DNA of 36,265 bases from Firmicutes bacterium UBA4882. GTDB taxonomy: Bacteria; Bacillota; UBA4882. Location of the stretch: the NCBI GenBank assembly GCA_002399265.1, contig DHDG01000005.1, positions 17,727 through 53,991 of the forward strand, given 5' to 3'. How positions within the stretch are numbered: the first letter of the stretch is position 1; the number at the start of each line of letters is the position of its first letter. This document shows, piece after piece, positions 8,136-14,034 of the stretch. The notes beneath the pieces were generated by a model, which was given only the letters and a program-made list of their open reading frames with translations, had not been told where the DNA came from and did no database searches. A program made the translations under genes and the position numbers.

Positions 8136-8684
8136 TCAAGCTTTTTCAGAATAGCGCTCTGGAATTATTCTCGCCTTCATCAGGGCAAAGACAATCGTTG
8201 GGATCAGAGCTAGCTGAATGACAATACCCGGCCAGGCGGTAATAAAATAACTTGCTGTCCATACTGCCATCGAATAGCTGCCTGGCACAAAGATAAGTGC
8301 CATAGCAATGCCGGCCACAATTCGCCCGGCAATCATGGCAATAACTAGACAAAGATACAGGTCAACATATAACTTCTTCGTGCGAATAAGGCTAATCATC
8401 AATCCGGCAACCAGCCCGTATACTGCCAGCTCTATTATCATTGGCGGCAGATAAGCCATTGGCGGCATACCTGTGAAAAGGCTGGAAAGCAAGGGACCTA
8501 CCAATCCGCTGAGCAATCCAAAAGCCGGACCGCAAATAAGGCCGCAAAGAAGCACAGGGATATGCATTGGGGAGAGAATGCTGCCTGCATTTTGGATGGA
8601 GTGAAACGCCATTGGCAGGATGACGCATAATGCGACACAGGCCGCTGTGATGATGGAACGCTTCACATAAGACATTTTTTGCAT
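8136..8684 (-). CDS. ECF transporter substrate-binding (S) component, substrate unknown
   Basis: A 182-residue very hydrophobic membrane protein with about six helices, the size and pattern of ECF S components. The segment HIPVLLCGLICGPAFGLLSGLVGPLLSSLFTGMPP... is typical of the ECF_trnsprt group (the large family including pantothenate, folate and hydroxymethylpyrimidine carriers). AGGAGG 8 nt before the ATG supports the start. It lies in one operon after ecfA1, ecfA2 and ecfT (110 nt after ecfT) and directly before the kinase gene, so it forms a dedicated group-I ECF importer in the membrane. Lack of diagnostic substrate residues prevents naming the vitamin or nucleoside; the neighbouring kinase is the best hint. 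Confidence 0.83.
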   Translation of the reverse strand: MQKMSYVKRSIITAACVALCVILPMAFHSIQNAGSILSPMHIPVLLCGLICGPAFGLLSGLVGPLLSSLFTGMPPMAYLPPMIIELAVYGLVAGLMISLIRTKKLYVDLYLCLVIAMIAGRIVAGIAMALIFVPGSYSMAVWTASYFITAWPGIVIQLALIPTIVFALMKARIIPERYSEKA

Positions 8685-8794
8685 AAGGTATTCCTCCTAA
8701 GATTAATTTGTAATCAAGCATAAGGCCGCATTGGCGCAATGCCAATAATCATAATAATGAAGCTGTATCCAGCCGAAACCCTTCCGAATTAGCG

Positions 8795-9589
8795 TTAGCG
8801 CAATACAAGAAATTGTATCAGACAAAGTGCGCCACATGCAGAAAGCGCCATATAATCCTGCCACACAAAAGGCTCCTTCTTGCGCTTGGTACGATTTGTT
8901 GCATTGCGATAGCCCCTTGCTTCCATAGCGAGCGATAGTTCATCTGCCCGTCTGAAAGCAGACAGGAATATGGGGACGACGAGCGGCATAAAACTTAAAG
9001 CACGCTCCCTGAGTTTTTTGCTTTCAAACCTGGCACCCCTGGCGATCTGCGCCATTTTGATAGCTTCTGTCTCTTCCATCAATGTGGGAATAAACTGGAT
9101 TGCCACGCTGATGATCATGGCAACATCTTCTGTTGGGACGCCAAGCAGCCTTAAAGGCTTAATCAGGCTTTCAAGAGCAGTGGTGATTTCATTCGGAGAT
9201 GTTGTCAATGTAAGCACATTACTGAGGATTATCACAAGCAACACATTAACGACCAAACTGAAGCCCTGCTTAATGCCACTAATGGAGAGATGAAAAATCC
9301 ACCACGAGCATAATGCGTTTTCACTGTCGAAAAACAGGGCATTCATGAGAAAGATCGTACCGAGAAACAGCCACAACCTTCCAACATTCCCGAATACATG
9401 GCGCAGCGGTAATTGTGATAACAGGATTATCATGCCGATGGCGGACAGTGCCAACACATAGCTGCCAACTGATGCCGTCCCTATAACAATGGCCAGCAAG
9501 AATAACAGGCAAATTATTTTGGCGCGGGCATCCAGACGATGCAACAAGGAATTACCGACCACGTAGCGCCCGGCAGGAAGCCATCTCAT
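8795..9589 (-). CDS. ecfT: ECF transporter transmembrane protein EcfT
   Basis: A 264-residue membrane protein with several hydrophobic helices in the N-terminal half and a long cytoplasmic coupling region. Both Ala-Arg-Gly signatures of EcfT coupling helices are visible: IARGARF (about residue 183) and MEARGYR (about 225), which dock into the grooves of the two ATPases. The ATG overlaps the ecfA2 stop by 4 nt (ATGA), showing translational coupling. The downstream 110-nt gap to the S component contains a small hairpin (ATTGGC, 5-nt loop, GCCAAT at 8730-8746) and the S-component ribosome site. Confidence 0.92.
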   Translation of the reverse strand: MRWLPAGRYVVGNSLLHRLDARAKIICLLFLLAIVIGTASVGSYVLALSAIGMIILLSQLPLRHVFGNVGRLWLFLGTIFLMNALFFDSENALCSWWIFHLSISGIKQGFSLVVNVLLVIILSNVLTLTTSPNEITTALESLIKPLRLLGVPTEDVAMIISVAIQFIPTLMEETEAIKMAQIARGARFESKKLRERALSFMPLVVPIFLSAFRRADELSLAMEARGYRNATNRTKRKKEPFVWQDYMALSACGALCLIQFLVLR

Positions 9590-10497
9590 GCTGAACCGCC
9601 CCCTCCCACGCCTAGTAGATAGCCCTTTAACGCTGAAATCAAATCATCATAGGTAACGACATCATCCCGAAAACTGTCCTGGCATTGGCACTTTCTGTGC
9701 TTCGCGATTAGGGCGGCCACATGCTGCGGCTCAGTGATGGCTCTTCGAATTCCTCGTACCTGTAAGTCATTGTTCAAGCTCAAAAAAACGGCTCGTGTTT
9801 CGCCTGCCATAATCAGCCGACCATCCTCAAGTACCAGTAGATGCTTGGTGTATTTGGCAAGTGCATTCATATTATGCGATATCATGATAATGGTCGTGCC
9901 GTTGTCATTCAGTTTCGCAACGAGCTCCAAGAAGTCTTGCCTACCGTAAGGATCAAGACCGGCAATCGGCTCATCAAATATGATTATTTTCGGTTGGACT
10001 GCCAAGACACCGGCAATCGCCACTCTGCGTTTCTCTCCTCCGGAAAGAGCCAGCGGAGATTGCTTTCTAACTTTGGAAAAGTCAAACCCCATGGTTTCCA
10101 AGGCCCATTTGACGCGCTCATCGATTGCGTTAGCACTGAGCCCGCTGTACTTGAGACCGAAAGCAACGTCGTTTTCGACCGTGGCTGCAAAAAGTTGCTG
10201 TTCCGGATATTGAAACACCACGCCGATTGCTTGCCGCAGCACATTGCGATCGTAACTTCTATCATTAATATCTTGACCATCCAAACAGATGCGCCCCGCT
10301 GTCGGTGTAAGCAACCCGGCGATGAGCTGAATGAGGGTCGTTTTCCCACAGCCGGTCTGCCCCATGATGCCGACGAAATCGCCGCTCTCAATCGTACAAG
10401 AGACGCCTTGAAGTGCGTTAACCTCAATCGTTTCATCAAAACGTCCACGTCCGCGCCTGTCGTATGTGTAACTCAAATTTTCGATCGTAATGCGCAT
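9586..10497 (-). CDS. ecfA2: ECF transporter ATPase EcfA2
   Basis: A 303-residue ABC ATPase: Walker A GQTGCGKTT (46-54), Q-loop FQYPEQQLF (about 95-103), signature LSGGEKRRVA (151-160), Walker B IIIFDEP (171-177) and H-loop ISHN. The QYPEQQLF form is typical of the EcfA2 (CbiO) subunit, which pairs with EcfA1 to drive vitamin uptake. The C-terminal about 60 residues are the extra domain of this subfamily and end in a Gly-rich tail. Its start overlaps the ecfA1 3' end by 25 nt and its stop overlaps ecfT by 4 nt, so all three are tightly coupled. Confidence 0.93.
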   Translation of the reverse strand: MRITIENLSYTYDRRGRGRFDETIEVNALQGVSCTIESGDFVGIMGQTGCGKTTLIQLIAGLLTPTAGRICLDGQDINDRSYDRNVLRQAIGVVFQYPEQQLFAATVENDVAFGLKYSGLSANAIDERVKWALETMGFDFSKVRKQSPLALSGGEKRRVAIAGVLAVQPKIIIFDEPIAGLDPYGRQDFLELVAKLNDNGTTIIMISHNMNALAKYTKHLLVLEDGRLIMAGETRAVFLSLNNDLQVRGIRRAITEPQHVAALIAKHRKCQCQDSFRDDVVTYDDLISALKGYLLGVGGGGSA

Positions 10498-11312
10498 ACC
10501 TTTTCAGCAAGCTCCTCGTCAGTTAATGGACAGCTACTTAACCGGATACCCAGGGAAAGCAGATCATAATAAACTCGCACAGGCATAGGCGGCATTATTT
10601 CGGCCTGCTTCAGCAATTGAACATCGGTCAAGATATCCTGTGGTTTCCCGGAAGCAATAGCAGCGCCTTCATGCATCAAGATAACGCGGTCGGCGTGAAC
10701 GGCTTCTTCAATATAGTGGGTAATAGCAATAATCGTTTTGCCGACGTCGTGTAGTTTGCGCATCATGGCGAGGACTTCCCGCCTCCCTTCAGGGTCAAGC
10801 ATCGCAGTTGCCTCATCAAATATGATAATCTCCGGATCAAGAGCAAAGACTCCTGCAAGGGCGATGCGTTGTTTCTGCCCACCGGAAAGAGAATTGGTAG
10901 CCCTTTTTTCATAGCCTGCCATATCGACAACCTGCAGTGCGGCATTTACTTTTGCGGGGATTTCTGTTCTTGGCACTTCGTAATTCTCAAGCCCGAAAGC
11001 AATATCTTCCTCAACAACGGATGATACAAATTGATTATCCGGGTTTTGAAACACCATGCCGCAAATACGTCGCAGCTGCCACATATCGTTCTCATTAGCC
11101 ACGTCGAAACCGGCCACGGAAAGCGCTCCATGCTGGAGCTTCAGGAGAGCATTGAGGTGCCTTACCAAGGTGGATTTTCCAGAGCCATTGCAGCCGAGAA
11201 TGTAAACAAATTCACCCTTGGCTATTGATAAATCGACATTTCGGAGGGCATAAGCGGAATTGCCAAAATCATAAGAGTAGCTGATATCTTTGCCCTTAAC
11301 TATCACTGACAT
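10473..11312 (-). CDS. ecfA1: ECF transporter ATPase EcfA1
   Basis: A 279-residue ABC ATPase: Walker A GCNGSGKST (40-48), Q-loop FQNPDNQFV (about 88-96), signature LSGGQKQRIA (142-151), Walker B IIIFDEAT (162-169), then ITHYIEE. FQNPDNQ is characteristic of EcfA1. The ATG at 11312 is preferred (GGAAGGGAAG just upstream, and MSVIVKGKDISYSYDFG aligns with family N-termini); an upstream in-frame start at 11378 would run through a terminator-like hairpin. First gene of the importer operon ecfA1-ecfA2-ecfT-S-kinase, preceded by a structured leader that may control it. Confidence 0.92.
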   Translation of the reverse strand: MSVIVKGKDISYSYDFGNSAYALRNVDLSIAKGEFVYILGCNGSGKSTLVRHLNALLKLQHGALSVAGFDVANENDMWQLRRICGMVFQNPDNQFVSSVVEEDIAFGLENYEVPRTEIPAKVNAALQVVDMAGYEKRATNSLSGGQKQRIALAGVFALDPEIIIFDEATAMLDPEGRREVLAMMRKLHDVGKTIIAITHYIEEAVHADRVILMHEGAAIASGKPQDILTDVQLLKQAEIMPPMPVRVYYDLLSLGIRLSSCPLTDEELAEKVCALRSKI

Positions 11313-11331
11313 AAAACTTCCCTTCCTCAGC

Positions 11332-11390
11332 AAAAAACCGCCAAGACGCTTGGTTCTCCTACGGGAGTGGCCAATCACCTTCGCGGTAAT
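11332..11390 (-). promoter_or_regulatory. Structured leader of ecfA1 with terminator hairpin and alternative pairing (riboswitch- or attenuator-like)
   Basis: Read on the minus strand, three small stems follow one another: ATTACC/GGTGAT (11390-11374), CTCC/GGAG (11367-11356) and CCAAG/CTTGG (11353-11341), the last followed by CGG and TTTTTT (11337-11332) only about 20 nt before the ecfA1 ATG. The TTGG at 11374-11371 can instead pair with the CCAA at 11353-11350, which would break the terminator stem. A terminator abutting the ribosome site of a transporter operon is the usual layout of a riboswitch or attenuator. I could not match it to a known class; a plain terminator for the upstream DUF3842 gene is the alternative. 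Confidence 0.5.
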
Positions 11391-11413
11391 CCATTCAGAA
11401 TATGGGGGATGCG

Positions 11414-11492
11414 GGAACTTTGGGGACGGTTCTAAAAGTGCCGTTTGACATTATCTGGCATTATGCACTTTTAGAACCGTCCCCAAAGTTCC
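11414..11492. repeat. 28-bp perfect inverted repeat with a GGGGACGGTTCT core (REP/BIME-like element)
   Basis: Left arm 11414-11441 and right arm 11465-11492 are perfect 28-bp reverse complements separated by 23 nt; adjacent GCG/CGC bases extend the stem around a one-base bulge. The core GGGGACGGTTCT resembles extragenic palindromes common in Clostridia and Negativicutes, in some genomes associated with IS200-like REP transposases; that comparison is from memory. No transposase is in this window. It lies between the DUF3842 stop and the ecfA1 leader. Confidence 0.85.
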
Positions 11493-11543
11493 ACGCCTTC
11501 TTCGGAAGACCAACGTTCCTTCATGGAACGTAGCACGGTCAAA

Positions 11544-11963
11544 TCATTCGGGCTTTATGATCGCGTGAATCTCTTTTACGACACCTTGGATCATAGTCGA
11601 TATTGATAAGTCCGGAACTCCAACGATGATGTTGTCGCAATGATTAATAGGTATCAATATCCTTTTGGCCTTACTCTGCCCTATAGCTTGTGCCATAGTT
11701 GGCGTAATTTCACCGAGCAATGCATCCGCAATCACAATTCCAACAGGGCCCACAATGATATCCGCTTTGCGACATCCTACTACAACTGCATTCTCTCCGG
11801 TCGCCGCGTTATGCGCTCCAGCTTTGAGCATGGCGGAGGTCGCAGCACTGTTTGTTCCGACCGCAGTGATCTCGGCATTCAATATATTTTGCTTTATGGC
11901 AGTGACAATCTGCTTACCGATCCCGCCACCCTGAGCATCAATAATTAATATATTAAGAGCCAC
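11544..11963 (-). CDS. DUF3842 family protein (small Rossmann-like)
   Basis: A 139-residue protein. NILIIDAQGGGIGKQIV at the start is a nucleotide-binding-like glycine loop, followed by VGTNSAATSAMLKAGAHNAATGENAVVVGCRKADIIVGPVGIVIADALLGEITP, which I recognise as the conserved core of DUF3842, a family found mainly in Clostridia and of unknown function. The GTG at 11963 is chosen because GAGGTG lies 7 nt upstream. It has its own extended -10 promoter with a palindrome over the start point. It lies upstream of the ECF operon in the same direction, but a 230-nt gap with a large inverted repeat separates them, so a functional link is uncertain. Confidence 0.85.
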   Translation of the reverse strand: MALNILIIDAQGGGIGKQIVTAIKQNILNAEITAVGTNSAATSAMLKAGAHNAATGENAVVVGCRKADIIVGPVGIVIADALLGEITPTMAQAIGQSKAKRILIPINHCDNIIVGVPDLSISTMIQGVVKEIHAIIKPE

Positions 11964-11990
11964 GCTATAACACCTCAAAAAGTGACTATA

Positions 11991-12012
11991 AGAGACTGTC
12001 TCTATTATATCA
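11991..12012 (-). promoter_or_regulatory. Extended -10 promoter and operator-like palindrome for the DUF3842 gene
   Basis: On the minus strand TGATATAAT (12012-12004) is a perfect extended -10 element; no good -35 is seen. AGAGAC-A-GTCTCT (12003-11991) is a 13-nt interrupted perfect palindrome immediately downstream, where transcription should begin, so a bound regulator would block initiation. The start codon is about 30 nt further on. Confidence 0.65.
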
Positions 12013-12030
12013 TGGAAGAGCGCTTAAGTC

Positions 12031-12116
12031 TGTCCCCAATTGGGCCAAAATGAACCGAAAGGGGACTGGTTTATTTTGGCTCATTTGATCCAAATAAGCC
12101 GATCCCCAACGGATCG
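12031..12116. repeat. Cluster of three hairpins including dispersed repeat copy 2
   Basis: Between the ABC permease stop and the DUF3842 promoter: GCCAAAATGAACC (12044-12056) pairs with GGTTTATTTTGGC (12068-12080) as a 13-bp stem with one G-U; ATTTG-ATC-CAAAT (12083-12095) is a small stem; CGATCC/GGATCG (12100-12116) is a third. The last 31 nt repeat the element at 5842-5871. CCCAATTGGG (12035-12044) is a further palindrome. Probably an extragenic repeat; it may also terminate the DUF3842-side or permease transcripts. Confidence 0.55.
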
Positions 12117-12122
12117 CTCGGT

Positions 12123-12926
12123 TTACATTGTCAGGTTTTTGCGCACCAGGATTTCGCCTCCGGCCATAAGCCCAATGACGTAGACTGCCAGAAGTATGAC
12201 AGTTCCCCAGAATGGCAACGACCTGGATGCCAAGATGGTATTAGGATTAAACGCCTCAAAGATGCTCAAGTTCGCCAGCCACCTTAGTGACTCGCTGAAT
12301 GCGGCAATGGTCTTGAAGAAGAATGAAACCAATACAAACCCAATTCCAATAAACATAGCGCTCTTTTCATTATCAATCAAGGACGTGACTAAATATCCCA
12401 CGCCGCCAGCAGCCAAGCTGACAGGATAGGTGGTAAATAATACCAACAGCAATCCGCCAGTGTTGGTCAATTCCGCGCTGGCAGCGGCGACGCCGAAAGC
12501 GGCGGCTGCCCCAAAAATAAAGACCATCGTCAACATGATCAAGTGTGACAGTGCTTTGGTGTAATAAATCGAGCGCCTGGTCGCGGGGATCGCAAATAAA
12601 AACTCGCCGGTCTTTTTGTCGACTTCTCTGGAAATCGAGGACCCGGCCATTACTGCCGCAAAACATGCCAGCAATAAAGTCAAAAACAGGTATGGCTCAC
12701 TGGCAATCCATCCTTCGGGAGATGCGAAAGACATGGCGTTGAAATTAAAGGCGTCCAAAAATGCCTTGGGATAGGCTTCCAGCACTACTAAGAGATCCTC
12801 GTTGCTCTCAAGCACCATTCCGGTAAAGCCGGCAAACAATGCCATCAAACCTGCCAAAACAATGATCCACACCAGCAAAGTTCTACGATTCAGATACAAT
12901 TCATTCCGCAGAATCGACCAGTTCAT
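12123..12926 (-). CDS. ABC-2 type transporter permease
   Basis: A 267-residue membrane protein with about six hydrophobic segments: RTLLVWIIVLAGLMALFAGF near residue 15-34, LFLTLLLACFAAVMAG, a pair around LIMLTMVFIFGAAAAFGVAAA, then LLLVLFTTYPVSLAAGGVGYLV, AMFIGIGFVLVSFFF and a final WGTVILLAVYVIGLMAGG. The SSISREVDKKTGEFLFAIPATRRSI loop is typical of ABC-2/CcmB-like exporters that move drugs, peptides or antibiotics out. Its ATG overlaps the TAA of the ATPase gene by one base (TAATG), so the two form an export complex. Cargo unknown; a self-protection exporter is one possibility. Confidence 0.87.
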   Translation of the reverse strand: MNWSILRNELYLNRRTLLVWIIVLAGLMALFAGFTGMVLESNEDLLVVLEAYPKAFLDAFNFNAMSFASPEGWIASEPYLFLTLLLACFAAVMAGSSISREVDKKTGEFLFAIPATRRSIYYTKALSHLIMLTMVFIFGAAAAFGVAAASAELTNTGGLLLVLFTTYPVSLAAGGVGYLVTSLIDNEKSAMFIGIGFVLVSFFFKTIAAFSESLRWLANLSIFEAFNPNTILASRSLPFWGTVILLAVYVIGLMAGGEILVRKNLTM

Positions 12927-13831
12927 TACTGCACCACCTTCTCCTCTTGTTCATAAAGATCCATGAAGACTTCTTCCAGCGTTGGCTTGCGGACCGAGAT
13001 ATCACTAATGGGGTGCTCTGAAATCTTGTGCAGCTCGTTATGCAGCAAACCCCGCGCATGAAATACATGAACCCCATCCTCATAGATTACTTGCGGATCA
13101 ATATCCGTAAACCCGTATTTTTCGATCAGATTCCCGTCCTCGCTGAACCGCACTTCAATGAAAACGGTCTCTCGGCCGGGAACGTCGCCAATATCAGATA
13201 AATGAATCAGCTGGCCATCACGGATGAAGCCTACCCGGTCACAGTGCTTTTCAACTTCGGACAGAACATGGGACGAGAGAAAGACTGTCATTCCTTGGCT
13301 GCTCTTCTCTTTAACAATTTCGAAGAACCTGGTCTGCATCAGCGGATCCAGACCGGAAGTGGGTTCATCAAGAATCAGCAATTCCGGCTCATGTAGCAGG
13401 CATTGAATAATGGCCAGCTTTTTGCGATTGCCTAGCGAATAGGACTTTATGCTCTTTTCCAGATTAAGATCCAGACGCTCTGCATAACTTTCGATCATTT
13501 TCCCAGGGCTCTGCACCCCATAGGCAGCAGCAGAGAACTGCAACATCTGCCGACCGCTTAGTCCGTAATAGTAGTTAACCTCGGATGGTAAAAAACCGAT
13601 CCGCCGTCTGATCTCAGGCATGTCGCCCTGAATTTTGGTGCCAAAGATGGAAAACGATCCCGCTGTCGGAAAGATTAACTGCATCAGTACGCGAATGGTT
13701 GTTGACTTCCCAGCCCCATTCGGGCCAATAAACCCAAAAATCTCTCCTCGTTCCACTGCCAAATTCAGGTTTTCCACACCTTTGACTGTTCCATAATACT
13801 TGGTCAGTTGATTCAGCTCAATAACGCTCAA
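12926..13831 (-). CDS. ABC transporter ATP-binding protein (ABC-2 exporter)
   Basis: A 301-residue ATPase: Walker A GPNGAGKST (36-44), Walker B LLILDEPTSGLD (151-162), H-loop SSHVLSE. The signature is YSLGNRKKLAI (131-141), with Asn-Arg in place of the usual Gly-Gln, as seen in some CcmA/EcsA-type exporters. The last 90 residues form the extra domain common in drug exporters. The start is a TTG at 13831 with AGGAGGG 7 nt upstream; a TTG/ATG-type extension to 13894 has no ribosome site. It is the first gene of a two-gene operon and is divergent from the glucan synthase, sharing a 203-nt promoter region. Confidence 0.88.
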   Translation of the reverse strand: MSVIELNQLTKYYGTVKGVENLNLAVERGEIFGFIGPNGAGKSTTIRVLMQLIFPTAGSFSIFGTKIQGDMPEIRRRIGFLPSEVNYYYGLSGRQMLQFSAAAYGVQSPGKMIESYAERLDLNLEKSIKSYSLGNRKKLAIIQCLLHEPELLILDEPTSGLDPLMQTRFFEIVKEKSSQGMTVFLSSHVLSEVEKHCDRVGFIRDGQLIHLSDIGDVPGRETVFIEVRFSEDGNLIEKYGFTDIDPQVIYEDGVHVFHARGLLHNELHKISEHPISDISVRKPTLEEVFMDLYEQEEKVVQ

Positions 13832-13959
13832 CCGGAATCCCTCCTTATTACATTGCCGTTGCACTTGCACGCCCAGCGGCATCACCGACGTCACTACATT
13901 AACATTGCCACTCTAATCTAGTACGCAATTCTACTCATTCTTGTTTCAGGTTTTAAACC

Positions 13960-14022
13960 CCTCCAATCCTTTCTTGTTTGACGACGCCACATTAAATCCA
14001 TACTAATGAGAGGGATTGGAGG
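13960..14022. promoter_or_regulatory. 10-bp inverted repeat bracketing the glucan synthase promoter and ribosome site
   Basis: CCTCCAATCC (13960-13969) and GGATTGGAGG (14013-14022) are perfect reverse complements 43 nt apart. The right copy includes part of the GGAGGAG ribosome site of the glucan synthase gene. Either paired operator half-sites or, if transcription starts upstream of 13960, a stem that hides the ribosome site. Confidence 0.5.
13978..14006 (+). promoter_or_regulatory. Candidate promoter of the glucan synthase gene
   Basis: TTGACG (13978-13983) is a good -35; 17 nt downstream TACTAA (14001-14006) is only a weak -10 (CATACT at 15-nt spacing is an alternative). It sits between the two arms of the 10-bp inverted repeat, which would suit control by a regulator. 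Confidence 0.35.
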
Positions 14023-14034
14023 AGATTACTCTTT

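Noticed and set aside
9841..10569. 242-codon open frame on the plus strand opposite ecfA2
   Set aside because: It is a mirror of the conserved ATPase frame, has no recognisable protein pattern, and lies fully inside ecfA2/ecfA1.
11332..11390. T-box riboswitch call
   Set aside because: Only a faint ACCGCG resemblance; no stem I or specifier region, and the upstream DNA is occupied by a 28-bp palindrome.
11414..11492. Ends of a complete insertion sequence
   Set aside because: The interval between arms is only 23 nt and no transposase is present.
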